DNA of 64,000 nt from the NCBI GenBank assembly GCA_016712565.1, contig JADJQU010000003.1:186001-250000 (forward strand), in the 5' to 3' direction. The DNA is from Planctomycetota bacterium (GTDB taxonomy: Bacteria > Planctomycetota > UBA1135 > GCA-002686595). The translations under genes and the position numbers were made by a program. This document shows, piece by piece, positions 1 to 9,063 of the stretch. The notes beneath the pieces were generated by a model. The model made no database searches. It had not been told where the DNA came from and saw nothing but the letters and a program-made list of their open reading frames with translations. Numbering within the stretch: position 1 is the stretch's first letter; each line of letters starts with the position of its first letter.

Positions 1-1025
1 TAGCGCTGGAAACCCCAGCTGCCGTCCGCACCCATGGCGTTCGCTTGGAACTCACCCTCGCCGAAGGAGAAGGCCAGGGCGTAGTAGCCCTGGCCCAGGG
101 CGGCCCCCAGGTGTCCCCCCATGGCGAGCTCCTCGCTGCCGAGGTAACGCAACGCGCCGCGCGTCACATGGGCGTTGTGGGCCCAGAGGACGCAGCGCGC
201 CTCGGGCCCGAGCTGCCCAAGCTGCCCGAGCAACAGCTCCGCCATGGCCTGGTCGCGCCCGCCGCGGGTGCCGTACATGGAGGCGGCCGCGACGAATTCG
301 CGCACGCGCAGGTCGCGCTCGGCCCGCGCCTCCCGCGAGTCGGGCGCCGCGAGGGCAGCGCTCTTGAGCTCTGCGGCAAGCGCCAAGACCTCGGCCTGGA
401 GCGTGTCGAAGGCCTGGCGGTCGCCCGAAAAGAGCTGCTGCGTCGCGGGTTGGAGTTCGGCCAGCAGTGCGGTGCAGCGCGGAGTCCATGCCTGACCGTC
501 GGCCGAGAGCAGCGCGCCGAGTCGCGCCACGGCGGCCGCGCCATCCTGGGCATCCACGCCGATGAAGCGCACGCGCTCGTCCGGCGCGGCCCCGCGGTTC
601 CACTGGCGCAATTCCTCGAGCAGCTCCGCATTCTCGACCACGTCCCAGATGAGCATGCCCAGACCCTGCACGGCGGCCCGCGGGTCGGCGCTGCGGCCCG
701 CGATGTAGTCGTCCACCGCGCGGGCGCGCGAGCTGCTCGCTTCGTAGGCCACGACGCGATAGCCGTGCTCGCGCACGAGATGCATGGTCAGGCGGCGTTT
801 CCATTCGAAGCACTCGCGTTGGCCGTGGGTGGCCTCGCCGAGGCCCACCACGCGCGCCCTCGCGAACTGGACGTCCAAGTCCCCGAAGCGGTTCGCCTCC
901 GGCTCCAAGGGAATCGCGGACTCCCGCAGCCAGTCCTGAACCGACAGGTCTTTCCGCGGCGCGCTCGAACACGCCCAGGGCAGGCAGGCGACCAGGAACA
1001 GGGCCGGGAGTCGGAGCATCGTCAT
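1..1025 (-). CDS. Erythromycin esterase-family lipoprotein, partial (C-terminus off the left edge)
   Basis: The reading frame is open from an ATG at 1025 down to base 1, so only the N-terminal ~340 residues are here. The N-terminus is hydrophobic and ends in an LVAC lipobox (Cys14), so an exported lipoprotein is likely. The family signature VVGLGEATHG, with the conserved Glu and His, lies about 60 residues in and is followed by an R-E-C-F-E-W-K segment and VVAYEAS. A second family block, WAHNAHV, comes later. These are hallmarks of the EreA/EreB-like hydrolase superfamily (PF05139). Most members outside resistance plasmids have no known substrate, so macrolide resistance should not be assumed. 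A second in-frame ATG at 1019 is an alternative start. No strong ribosome-binding site is visible. The plus-strand frame open across the same bases lacks any family motif and is a shadow. Confidence 0.8.
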   Translation of the reverse strand, partial: MTMLRLPALFLVACLPWACSSAPRKDLSVQDWLRESAIPLEPEANRFGDLDVQFARARVVGLGEATHGQRECFEWKRRLTMHLVREHGYRVVAYEASSSRARAVDDYIAGRSADPRAAVQGLGMLIWDVVENAELLEELRQWNRGAAPDERVRFIGVDAQDGAAAVARLGALLSADGQAWTPRCTALLAELQPATQQLFSGDRQAFDTLQAEVLALAAELKSAALAAPDSREARAERDLRVREFVAAASMYGTRGGRDQAMAELLLGQLGQLGPEARCVLWAHNAHVTRGALRYLGSEELAMGGHLGAALGQGYYALAFSFGEGEFQANAMGADGSWGFQR

Positions 1026-1290
1026 GGAGCTGGCGTCGCGAAGGGAGGGCGGAGGAACGGAGGTCGTGGCACGGGCCCTGTTAGAGCACGCGTTCCGTGC
1101 CCCTGCCATGGGGTTTGGGCGTGGAATCGCGCGCCGACCCTGTCCACGGAACTCGATCACGGTCGCGGCCGTCGATCAGTGGCGCTGATCCAGGCGCTTC
1201 GCAAGCGTGCTACCGGCAGCCGACGCGGCGGGTTAGCCTCCGGACTGCGAATCGGCACAAGGGTGCCACCCCTCGACTGAAAGGAGCCAC

Positions 1291-1686
1291 GTGCAAGTCC
1301 CTTCCCATGGTCCGATCGTTCTTGGGCTGCTGCTCCTCCTCGCGGCGGGCTGCGCGATCTCCGAGCACGACAATCGGCGCACCCTGAATGCCCTCGACCT
1401 GCACCTGAGCCCGGAGTCGGCCGCCACGCGTTGGATGGTCGCGCCGCTGGCGCTGCCGGTCGGTGTGGCGGGACTGGCCGTCGATGCCGCGGTCGTTCAT
1501 CCCTGTTGCGTGTTCGACGACGCCTGGGGCGACACGACCGAGTGGTTGTGGACCTCCCACGGCGAGTCGCGCTTTCGCCGCGCGGTCATGGTCCCCCTGA
1601 GCGCCCTCGCGACGCCGTTCCTCTTCGCGGGCGACTGGCTCGCCCGCGCGCTCTTCGACATCGATCCGCGCCTGGAGGACGCATGA
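1291..1686 (+). CDS. Small lipoprotein, paralogue of the next gene
   Basis: A 131-residue protein with a GTG start, a hydrophobic signal and a LAAGC lipobox (Cys21). The mature part has a hydrophobic segment with VGVAGLAVDAAVVHP, then a DDAWGDTTEWLW block and a second hydrophobic stretch before LFDIDP. The next gene repeats all these blocks in the same order (VPAGLVAVLLDALLVHP, DDAAGDAADLW, LFDIEP). The two are therefore tandem duplicates, probably co-translated: the stop codon overlaps the following ATG in an ATGA. No family name is recognised. Export to the inner or outer membrane is inferred from the lipobox only. Confidence 0.75.
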   Translation: MQVPSHGPIVLGLLLLLAAGCAISEHDNRRTLNALDLHLSPESAATRWMVAPLALPVGVAGLAVDAAVVHPCCVFDDAWGDTTEWLWTSHGESRFRRAVMVPLSALATPFLFAGDWLARALFDIDPRLEDA

Positions 1687-2459
1687 AGCTCGTACCCGCC
1701 CTCTTGCTTGCGACCCTGTCCGGTTGCGCCTGGTCGAACCCGGCCAACCGGCCGCTGTGGAGTTCCTTCGAGAAGCACCTGGTGCCCGAGCAGGACGCCG
1801 CGTTCTACGCCTGCCTGCCGCTGACGGTGCCGGCGGGGCTCGTGGCGGTCCTTCTCGATGCTCTGCTCGTGCATCCGGTCCAGGTGACCGACGACGCCGC
1901 CGGCGACGCCGCGGATCTGTGGCGCGAGCTCCACTGGCGGGAGGAGTACTACACCGAATTGGGTTTCCTGCCGCTGCGAGCCCTGGGCACGCCGGTCGTC
2001 TTCGTGGGTTCGTGGTTCGGTCGATCGCTGTTCGACATCGAGCCACGGGAGAGCAGGGATCCCGCCGTGCGCGCGGCGGCCCTGGCGGCCGTGGCGGGCG
2101 CACGCCGGGCGGAATGGCTGGCCTTCTTCGCCGCCCTGGAGCAGGGGGCCGCCGCACCCAAGCCGCCGGCGGCCCCGCCCGTGGAATGGGACGACGAACT
2201 CGGCGCGGCCTTCGACCACGCCCATCGCACCCTGGGCGCACGGGGACGCTTCGATCTGCTTTGCGCCGCGAAGCGACTCGGACTCCACCCCTGGCTCGCG
2301 GATCCCTGGCTGGGCCTGCGCGATCCGGATCCCGTGGTGCGCTACCTGATGCTCGGCGACTGGAGGGAAGGCCCGCCGCCCGCCGAGCTGCGCGCGGCGT
2401 TGTTGTCGGACGAGAACGAAATGGTCCGCGCGCGTGCGGCCGTCAAGTTGAGGGAGTGA
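1683..2459 (+). CDS. Lipoprotein with duplicated N-terminal module and HEAT-like tail
   Basis: A 258-residue protein starting at the ATG that overlaps the previous stop (ATGA). The N-terminal signal ends in LSGC (Cys15). Residues ~25-120 repeat the module of the preceding lipoprotein. The C-terminal half is extra: a low-complexity Pro/Ala linker, then a helical region. That region ends in DPDPVVRYLML and DENEMVRARAAVKL, which resemble HEAT/PBS-lyase-type helical repeats. Function is unknown. Gene duplication followed by addition of a helical repeat tail is the simplest reading. It converges on the minus-strand FG-GAP gene 47 bases downstream. Confidence 0.75.
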   Translation: MKLVPALLLATLSGCAWSNPANRPLWSSFEKHLVPEQDAAFYACLPLTVPAGLVAVLLDALLVHPVQVTDDAAGDAADLWRELHWREEYYTELGFLPLRALGTPVVFVGSWFGRSLFDIEPRESRDPAVRAAALAAVAGARRAEWLAFFAALEQGAAAPKPPAAPPVEWDDELGAAFDHAHRTLGARGRFDLLCAAKRLGLHPWLADPWLGLRDPDPVVRYLMLGDWREGPPPAELRAALLSDENEMVRARAAVKLRE

Positions 2460-2506
2460 GAAGCGTTCCCCGCCGCACGGATTCGATCTCGGCGGCGTCG
2501 GCCCCT

Positions 2507-5110
2507 TCAGATTCCGACTGCGAACTCCAGGGCGTCGCTGAGTTGCGTGTTGTTGGGGAAGGGGAACCCGTTGTCGCGACCCCACCACTGGCAGTCGACC
2601 ACCGTTCCCGGCACGCGGAGTGCAGGAATCGGGTTTCCACCGAGTGCCCCTTGGGCGAAGGCGTTCATGTCCAGGCTGAATCGGCCGCTGCAATCCAGCG
2701 GGCCATTGCCCCCCGACTGCACGCCGGGCGTGCGACGGACCGTGGGCTGGACACACAACAAACCCGCCTGGAAGGGCAATGCGGTACGGCCGCTGACGCC
2801 GTGGAGCAAGAGACCGGGCTTGTTGCTCAGGACCTCCGTTGCGTGCACGACGAATCCGCTCGGCTGGGAAGCGCTGGGCAGGCCGGAGAAGCCGATGCGC
2901 GGCAGGCAGCCCAGGCTCGTGCGCTTCGCCGTGCAGTACACGAGCGTCGTGAACGTGCCGCGATTGTCGAGCACCACCACGCCGTTGGCTTCGCCGGCGA
3001 TGATCTCCTTGCGGTCGTCTCCGTCGAGGTCCACCGCCAGGATCGGCGCGGGGCGATTCCCGCCGTCGAACATCCGCGACGCGAAGCCCGAGGGCGTGCC
3101 GTCGGCGAAGTGCACATGGATGCGCGAGAAGCCGTTCAGGGCGCCCTCGGCGGCCACCACGTCAGCACGGCCGTCGCCGTCGACGTCCGTCACGAGGGGG
3201 GCCTCGGCCCCGTCTCCGACCAGCGTGGGGGGCGCGAATCCCCCGGTGCCGTCTCCGAGCGAGAGATGCACCTTGCTGTTCGCCGCGGACAGGAGATCGG
3301 TCTTGCCGTCCCCATCCACGTCCCCGAAGGCGATTCGCCGAGTGCTGAAGGGGAGCGCCACATTCGTCCCCGCAAGGAAGCCGCCGACCCCGTCGCCAAG
3401 GAAGGTCGTCATGACCGTCGATCCACCCACGCCCGGGCAGGTGCCGAGATCGGGGTGGCCGTCGCGGTTGAAGTCGCCGCTAGCGAGGAACTGGGCGCCG
3501 CCCGCCGTTGCGTAGGTCGCCGGGATCCCGAAGCCTCCGAGGCCGTCGCCCTGGGAAATCGCGAGCTGGCCTTGAAGGGTCGTGCCCGCGAGATCCAGGT
3601 TGCCGTCGTGATTGAGGTCCAGGAGCAGGTGCTGCTGGAGCCCGAAGCCCAACGGGAAGGGCGTGCCCAGGGCGCCGCCTGTGTTGGGGCACAGGAACGT
3701 GTTGGCCGTGTTGGAGACGACCACGTCCTCGAAGCCGTCGTTGTTCGCGTCGCCGAGGGAAATCGCCGAAAGCACGCTCGCCCCGGTCGGGATCTCCGTC
3801 ACGGGTCCGAACGTGCCGCCACCGAGCCCGAGGGCGAATCCGACCTGTCCACTCTTCAGGGCCAGCGCCAGATCGGCCTCGGAATCGGCGTTCAGGTCGC
3901 CGCAGACAAGGCCGGCGGGTTCCGAGGAAGTGCCCAGGGACGCGGGCTGGTCGAAGGCCCCGGCTCCCAGGCCCTTGTGCATCGACACGCAGCGCAGCGA
4001 CACGTCGAGCAACACCAAGTCCCGCAATCCGTCGCCGTCGAAATCGGAAGCGACGAGGCCGCTGGGCACCACGCCCGAGCGGATCAGGGGCTGGGGCGTG
4101 AAAGCGCCCGCGCCGTTGTTGGCGAGGACGGCCACCAGCCCGACCGTTCCGCCGATGCTGCGCATCGTCACCGCCAGGTCGCGGCGCGAGTCACCGGTCC
4201 AATCCCTGGCGACCAGGCGCGTCGCATATTGGCCGGCGAGCGGATAGGCCACGAATGCCCCGAAGTCGCCGTTGCCCAGGCCGGGGAACACGTCGACGAC
4301 GGCTGGAGAATCGTCGCCGGCGAGGGCGACGTCGAGCGTCCCGTTCCCGTCGAAGTCTCCGGAGTCGAGGGACGAGTAGCCGTGGAAAAGAAACGGAGTT
4401 CCGCAGAACGAGGTCGGCGCGCCAAATCCCAAGACGCCCTGACCGCTGCAGCGCAAAAGGCAGCCGGTGGTCGTTGCCGCGACCAGGTCGAGATTCCCGT
4501 CGCCATCGAGTTCGACGAGCTTCACGTCGCGAATGCCCACGCTGCTCGTCGACCAGACGGCGGTGACGCCGCCGTTGCCGAGTCCCTTCAGGGCGTGCAA
4601 CGACCCGGAGGCGCCGGCCACGATGTCGAGGACGCCGTCGTTGTCCCAATCGGCGACGTCGAGGCAGGTGAATGGAAAGCCGCCGTAGACGTTGAGCGTG
4701 CTCTGGATCCCACCGGTGCCGTCCCCAGGCAGCACGCCGATCCAGCCCTGATTGCCGAACTGCTGGAAGCCGTTGTTGGCCAGGAGGACGTCTGGGGCGC
4801 CGTCGTAGTCGAAGTCGAACACCTTCGCATCGAAGGTGTAGGGGAGGCCGGTGAGCAGATAGGGGGGAAGGGCCTGGAATCGTCCCGCCCCGTCGCCGAG
4901 TCTGACCTGAACCATGCCGAAGAGGTCGACGACGACGACGTCGCGGAGTCCGTCGACGTTCAGATCCGCCAGGGCGATTTGCCTGGGGTTGTTTCCTTCA
5001 AGGCCGAACTGCTCCGCGGGGAACAGCTGCTCGACGGATTGGCCGCCGGCCACCGCCGAGAGGATCGAGGACACACCTGCGACACAAGCGAACCGAAGTG
5101 CCGAACCCAT
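2507..5110 (-). CDS. Secreted FG-GAP/VCBS repeat protein
   Basis: An 867-residue protein with a signal peptide of about 24 residues (ends SAVAGG). Most of the rest consists of ~12 repeats carrying D-x-[ND]-x-D-G-x-x-D calcium-loop motifs such as DLNVDGLRD, DFDYDGAPD and DVDGDGKTD, followed by LGDG-type turns. This is the FG-GAP/VCBS pattern that folds as an integrin-alpha-like beta-propeller. The last ~110 residues are not propeller: they contain KPGLLLHG, LCVQP and CQWWGRD, and they match the C-terminal module of the secreted proteins at 14541-16370 and 16627-18417. The start is supported by an AGGAGG ribosome-binding site at 5118-5123. Expected to be cell-surface or secreted, with a role in adhesion or matrix binding. 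No enzymatic motif was seen. Confidence 0.9.
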   Translation of the reverse strand: MGSALRFACVAGVSSILSAVAGGQSVEQLFPAEQFGLEGNNPRQIALADLNVDGLRDVVVVDLFGMVQVRLGDGAGRFQALPPYLLTGLPYTFDAKVFDFDYDGAPDVLLANNGFQQFGNQGWIGVLPGDGTGGIQSTLNVYGGFPFTCLDVADWDNDGVLDIVAGASGSLHALKGLGNGGVTAVWSTSSVGIRDVKLVELDGDGNLDLVAATTTGCLLRCSGQGVLGFGAPTSFCGTPFLFHGYSSLDSGDFDGNGTLDVALAGDDSPAVVDVFPGLGNGDFGAFVAYPLAGQYATRLVARDWTGDSRRDLAVTMRSIGGTVGLVAVLANNGAGAFTPQPLIRSGVVPSGLVASDFDGDGLRDLVLLDVSLRCVSMHKGLGAGAFDQPASLGTSSEPAGLVCGDLNADSEADLALALKSGQVGFALGLGGGTFGPVTEIPTGASVLSAISLGDANNDGFEDVVVSNTANTFLCPNTGGALGTPFPLGFGLQQHLLLDLNHDGNLDLAGTTLQGQLAISQGDGLGGFGIPATYATAGGAQFLASGDFNRDGHPDLGTCPGVGGSTVMTTFLGDGVGGFLAGTNVALPFSTRRIAFGDVDGDGKTDLLSAANSKVHLSLGDGTGGFAPPTLVGDGAEAPLVTDVDGDGRADVVAAEGALNGFSRIHVHFADGTPSGFASRMFDGGNRPAPILAVDLDGDDRKEIIAGEANGVVVLDNRGTFTTLVYCTAKRTSLGCLPRIGFSGLPSASQPSGFVVHATEVLSNKPGLLLHGVSGRTALPFQAGLLCVQPTVRRTPGVQSGGNGPLDCSGRFSLDMNAFAQGALGGNPIPALRVPGTVVDCQWWGRDNGFPFPNNTQLSDALEFAVGI

Positions 5111-5305
5111 GGATCTGCCTCCTGGTCGTCCATCCTAGGGCATGGGGCGTTCCCTGCCTGCCCTAGATTCGCGCCAGAGGCCTGGGAGCGCCCTTGGGGA
5201 TCACGGGGAGGGGGGCGCCGGGCCCCGGGGCCCGCTCAGGGGCCCTGACGGTCCGGACCGAGCCATGGCAGTGGGAGCGTCCCGAATGCGCGAAGCGCCC
5301 AGCCC

Positions 5306-7492
5306 TCAGCGCGCCGCGAACAGGCCGGCGGCGAAGAGCACCTCGCCGGCCCAGGGTTCGAGGCGCGACCAATCCCGCGTGCGCGGCGCGGCGCGCTCGA
5401 TCTCCGCGCGCGCCTCCTCGAGCTTGCCGTCCCCCGCGAGCGCGGCCGCGAGCTCCAGTCGGAACAGGCGCGCGCCCGGTGCGAGTCGCAGGGCCTGTCG
5501 CAGGCTGCGCACGCAGGCGGCGTAGTCGCGCAGCAGGGCGTGCTCGCGGGCCCAGCGCAGGTGCGCCAGGGCCTCCATGGCTTGCCCCTCGGGTCCGGGC
5601 TCCGCTCCGGCGGCGCGCGCGCGGTCGTAAAGCGCCTGGGGCGCTTCCTCGACCCAGGGCACGCCGGCGAACCTCCACAGGCGCAGGCCGGCGCGCTCGT
5701 CGCCGGAAAGCAACTCCCTGCTCCCCATGGACTGAGCGCGCGCCCGCTCCACACGCGGCGCGGCGCGCGCGAGCGCCGCGGCGAATTCCTCCTCGCCGGC
5801 CTCGCGGGCCTCGAACAAGAGCAGGTTCCAGGCGACGCCCCCGCGCTCGGGCGCGAGTTCCGCGGCCCGGCGCCAGTGGTCGCGGGCGCGCGCTGCAAGA
5901 CCCGCGTCGCCGTGCTCGGCCCCTTCGGCGGCGAGCACGCCCGCCTGGACCAGGGCCTCGAAGGAATGGGGCCTCAGGACGAGCAGGCGTTCCCAGACCT
6001 CGCGGGCTTCGCCGCGGCGCTCGGGCTGGGCGGCGAGGCTGCGAGCGGTGAGGGCGAGGGCCAGGGGCGAGTCGGGCCGCGCCGCCAGGGCCGCGGGCAG
6101 GTTCAGGCCGTCGGGCAGACGCAGCGCGCGGCCGTGGCGCACGAACTCCAGGGCGGTGGGGGCCTGCACCAGGAGCAACGCGAGTCCCATCAGGGTGAGC
6201 CCGCGGCTCCCGAGCCGTCGCGCGGGGCTCGCGGGGGAATCTCCGCGCGCCCCGGCGAGCAGGGCCCCCGCGGCGGCGAAGTACAGGCTCGCGCCGGCGG
6301 GGTTGAAGGTCAGCGGCGCGCGCAAGGCCGCGTTGGTGACGCCGCCCAGGACCGCCAGGGCCAGGCCCACGCGCCACGGATCCCCGGACCGGAGGGTGCC
6401 CAGGGCACAAGAGGCCAGCAGGAGCTGGACCGCGATCCACAGGCCTCCGCCCAGCAGGCCGGCCTCGGCGAGCTGGGTCAGGTAGTCGTCGTGGGCGTGC
6501 TCCACCTCGGTCTCGCGGCCCGCGCCCGCGCGCGTGGAGAGTTCGCGCTCCTCGGCCGAGCGGTAGGGCGGGAACGCGGCGCGGAACTGTCCGGGCCCGA
6601 CGCCGAGCCAGGGATGGTCCCGCCACAGGGCCAGGGCGCCCGGCGCGAGCGCGAGGCGCACCGCGAGTCCACCCAGGTGCCCCCCCGGAACCGGGGGGAG
6701 GGCGGCGGCCTCGAGGGCGGCCTCAAGGGCGGTCGGAGCGGTCGGCGCGGGATCGTCCGCGGCACGCAGCGCGAGGTACGTCGGCGCGGCGGCCAAGAGG
6801 AAGAGCCCGGCGCGCCAGGCGACGTACTTCCGCTCGGCGCGGCGGGCGACGAACATCGCCGCCGCCACGAGGAGGAACACCAGGGCGCCGGAGAGCACCG
6901 GCGCGGCGCCGACGAAGGCCCCGTAGGTCGCCACGGCCGCGGCCGACAGGAGCCGCACGGAGCGGCGTGGGTCGAGCCCCAGGGCCAGGGCGGCCAGGGC
7001 TCCGAGCAGGGCCGCCTCGCTCGTGGCGCCGCTGTTCTGCAGCGCACCCTGGAAGCGCGGCGACACGCCCGCCAAACCGCCGGCCGAGAACAGGATCGAA
7101 AGCGCGGCCAGGCCCAGGCCCAGCGCGCCGCGGCCCGCCGCTCCCAGCCCCGCGCCCGCGTGGAGGGCCGAGAGCGAGGCGATGGAGATCATCACCGCGC
7201 GCGCGCCCTGGAAGGTGTCGGTCCCCGGGCCCCACTCCAGCGAGGCCAGGCACAGCAGCACGCCGGCGCCGAACAGCGTGATCGGCAGGTGCCGCGGCGC
7301 GGCTTTCTCCGCGGGTCCCAGGGAGCCCAGGGCCAGCAATCCGGCCGGGAGCAGCGCCGCCAGCGTCCACCAGCCCGCGGCGCTCGCCTCGGGCTCCAGC
7401 TCGCCCGCCAGCACGGCGGGGACGGCGAGCAGCAGGGCGGGCACCAGGCACGCCAGCGCCAGCGGGACCTCGAGACGGCTCGTGGGGGGCAT
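5306..7492 (-). CDS. O-antigen ligase/polymerase-like membrane protein with C-terminal TPR region
   Basis: About 728 residues. The first ~430 consist of roughly ten or more hydrophobic helices. Between late helices is the signature HPWLGVGPGQF, then EVEHAHDDYLTQLAEAGLLGG, the periplasmic-loop motif of the Wzy/WaaL (PF04932) superfamily that polymerises or ligates lipid-linked glycans. The C-terminal ~250 residues are Ala/Leu/Arg-rich tetratricopeptide-like helices (for example AREVWERLLVLRPHSFEALV). The ATG at 7492 was chosen because it directly precedes the first membrane helix. A GTG at 7513 would add seven residues. No other polysaccharide genes are nearby, so the substrate cannot be told. 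It lies downstream of ftsY on the same strand, after a 104-base gap that holds a G-rich repeat. Confidence 0.85.
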   Translation of the reverse strand: MPPTSRLEVPLALACLVPALLLAVPAVLAGELEPEASAAGWWTLAALLPAGLLALGSLGPAEKAAPRHLPITLFGAGVLLCLASLEWGPGTDTFQGARAVMISIASLSALHAGAGLGAAGRGALGLGLAALSILFSAGGLAGVSPRFQGALQNSGATSEAALLGALAALALGLDPRRSVRLLSAAAVATYGAFVGAAPVLSGALVFLLVAAAMFVARRAERKYVAWRAGLFLLAAAPTYLALRAADDPAPTAPTALEAALEAAALPPVPGGHLGGLAVRLALAPGALALWRDHPWLGVGPGQFRAAFPPYRSAEERELSTRAGAGRETEVEHAHDDYLTQLAEAGLLGGGLWIAVQLLLASCALGTLRSGDPWRVGLALAVLGGVTNAALRAPLTFNPAGASLYFAAAGALLAGARGDSPASPARRLGSRGLTLMGLALLLVQAPTALEFVRHGRALRLPDGLNLPAALAARPDSPLALALTARSLAAQPERRGEAREVWERLLVLRPHSFEALVQAGVLAAEGAEHGDAGLAARARDHWRRAAELAPERGGVAWNLLLFEAREAGEEEFAAALARAAPRVERARAQSMGSRELLSGDERAGLRLWRFAGVPWVEEAPQALYDRARAAGAEPGPEGQAMEALAHLRWAREHALLRDYAACVRSLRQALRLAPGARLFRLELAAALAGDGKLEEARAEIERAAPRTRDWSRLEPWAGEVLFAAGLFAAR

Positions 7493-7533
7493 GGGGCAGG
7501 GGACGCGCGACACCCTAGCGACTTCCCCGCCGA

Positions 7534-7577
7534 CGGGGGAGGGCGGGGGAGGGCGGGGGAGTGCGGGGGAGTGCGGG
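7534..7577. repeat. Four G-rich 10-bp tandem repeats
   Basis: Four copies of a ten-base unit GNGCGGGGGA lie in tandem in the gap between ftsY and the O-antigen-ligase-like gene. Two copies carry GG and two carry GT at the variable position. The plus strand holds runs of five G at regular spacing, which could form a G-quadruplex. On the minus (coding) strand this is a C-rich 5' leader. Any regulatory role is inference. Confidence 0.7.
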
Positions 7578-7596
7578 AACCGCCGCGGTCCCGGGC

Positions 7597-8517
7597 CTAG
7601 CGCTGGAGGCCCGCGCCGACCAAGGCGTCGACGAAGGCCTCGCGGTCGAAGGGCTCCAGCAACTCCAGGGACTCGCCTGTGCCCACGTAGCGGACCGGGA
7701 GGCCCAATTCCTGCTGAATCGTGAAGATCGCCCCGGCTCGCGCCGTGCCGTCGAGCTTGGCCACGATCAGGCCGGTGACCTTGACCGCCGAGGTGAACTC
7801 GCGCGCCTGGCGAATGGCGTTCTGGCCGTTGGTGGCGTCGATCACGAGCAGCACCTCGTGGGGCGCGCCGGGCAGGCGCTTGGCGACCACGCGCTCGAGC
7901 TTGCCGAGCTCGGCCATCAAGTGCTTTTGGGTGTGCAGGCGGCCCGCGGTGTCGAGTACGATCACGTCGACGCCCAAGGCGAGCCCTCGGTCCACCGCGT
8001 CGAAGGCCACGGACGCGGGGTCGGCCTCCGGGCCGCCGCGCACGAATTCGGCTCCGTTGCGCGAGGCCCAGATGGCGAGCTGCTCCGCCGCCGCCGCGCG
8101 AAACGTGTCGCAGGCTCCCAGGAGCACGCGCTTCTTCTGGGCGCGCAGTCGGTGGCCCAGCTTGGCGATCGACGTGGTCTTGCCCGAACCATTGACGCCG
8201 CAGACGAGGATCACGGTCGGCCGGTGGGAGAGCTCCAATTCGCCGCCGCGGGCGTCGAGGCGCTCCACCAGGACTTCGCGCATGCGCGCGCGCACGTCGT
8301 CCTCGCCCTTGACCTCACCGCGCTGGTGCGCGCGGGCCAGCGCCTGGGTCACTTCCGCGGCCACGGGGCCCAGGTCGGAGGTGTAGAGCAGCTCTTCGAG
8401 TTCCCCGAGCAGCGCGGCGTCGATGGGCCGTCCGCCGCGGAACAGCCCCGCGATGCCGTCGGTCAGGGTCTCGCGCGTGCGCGCGAGCTTGGATTTCAGT
8501 CGATCGAGCAGTCCCAT
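7597..8517 (-). CDS. ftsY: Signal recognition particle receptor FtsY
   Basis: A 306-residue GTPase that docks the SRP-ribosome complex at the membrane for co-translational insertion. A short helical N domain (residues ~1-85, beginning MGLLDRLKSKL) is followed by the G domain. It contains P-loop GVNGSGKTTSIAKLG, DTFRAAAAEQL (G2 and insertion box), DTAGR (G3), an AKLDGTARAG G4 block (normally TKLDGTAKGG) and the C-terminal GTGE motif. The acidic N-terminal A domain of E. coli FtsY is absent, as in many short bacterial FtsY proteins. It follows nusB after 39 bases, probably in one transcript. Confidence 0.97.
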   Translation of the reverse strand: MGLLDRLKSKLARTRETLTDGIAGLFRGGRPIDAALLGELEELLYTSDLGPVAAEVTQALARAHQRGEVKGEDDVRARMREVLVERLDARGGELELSHRPTVILVCGVNGSGKTTSIAKLGHRLRAQKKRVLLGACDTFRAAAAEQLAIWASRNGAEFVRGGPEADPASVAFDAVDRGLALGVDVIVLDTAGRLHTQKHLMAELGKLERVVAKRLPGAPHEVLLVIDATNGQNAIRQAREFTSAVKVTGLIVAKLDGTARAGAIFTIQQELGLPVRYVGTGESLELLEPFDREAFVDALVGAGLQR

Positions 8518-8556
8518 GGGGGTGCGGGCGGGCGGTCGGCGTGGGCGCTGCCGCGG

Positions 8557-9063
8557 CTAGTCCTGGTCCTCGGGCAAGGCGGGCTGATCGGCCTCGAGCG
8601 GCTCCGCCTCCGCCTCCTCGGGCAGCGTCGACCTCTCCGCGGCCGCCGGCTTGTGCTTGTCCACGTGGCGGCTCTTGATCTTGTCCAGGATGCCGTTGAT
8701 GAACGCGCCGGAGTTGGCCGTGGAGAAGCGCTTGCCGATCTCGATCGCCTCGTTGATGGCCACCTTGGGCGGGATGTCCTTGCAGTGGAGCAGCTCAAAG
8801 GTGGCGATGCGCAGCACGTTGCGGTCGATCACCGCCATGCGCGAGATGTCCCAGTTCTGCGCGACTTCCTGGATGGCGCGGTCGAGCTCGGGCTGGGTTT
8901 CCAGGACGCCCTCGATGCGCGCCTCGGCGAACTTGCGAGCCTCCTTGTCAGGCTCCTCGTCGCGCAGAAAGCGCTCGCGCTCCTCGACGGCGGAGCGGCC
9001 GCGCAGGTCGACTTGGTAGAGGAATTGGAGCGCGAGCTCGCGCCCGCGGGTGCGGCTCTTCAT
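8557..9063 (-). CDS. nusB: Transcription antitermination factor NusB
   Basis: A 168-residue helical protein that, with NusE/S10, binds boxA RNA and promotes rRNA antitermination. The N-terminal block TRGRELALQFLYQ and the central VIDRNVLRIATFEL and PPKVAINEAIEIGKRFS with FINGILDKI are diagnostic for NusB. A charged, Glu-rich tail of about 30 residues follows. Its ATG overlaps the ribH stop (ATGA), so translation is coupled. The ribH-nusB pairing is widespread and supports both calls. Confidence 0.96.
   Translation of the reverse strand: MKSRTRGRELALQFLYQVDLRGRSAVEERERFLRDEEPDKEARKFAEARIEGVLETQPELDRAIQEVAQNWDISRMAVIDRNVLRIATFELLHCKDIPPKVAINEAIEIGKRFSTANSGAFINGILDKIKSRHVDKHKPAAAERSTLPEEAEAEPLEADQPALPEDQD

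Noticed and set aside
1..1025. Macrolide resistance gene
   Set aside because: Family membership is clear, but chromosomal lipoprotein members are mostly of unknown function, and the gene is truncated by the window edge.
45..1280. 411-residue plus-strand open frame
   Set aside because: It is antisense to the erythromycin-esterase-family gene, which has clear motifs on the minus strand; the plus frame has none.
1724..5248. 1174-residue plus-strand open frame
   Set aside because: Antisense of the FG-GAP protein and part of the second lipoprotein; composition is Arg/Val/Glu-rich shadow sequence without motifs.
5540..7600. 686-residue plus-strand open frame
   Set aside because: Antisense of the O-antigen-ligase-like gene; no domain and Gln/Gly/Arg-rich shadow composition.
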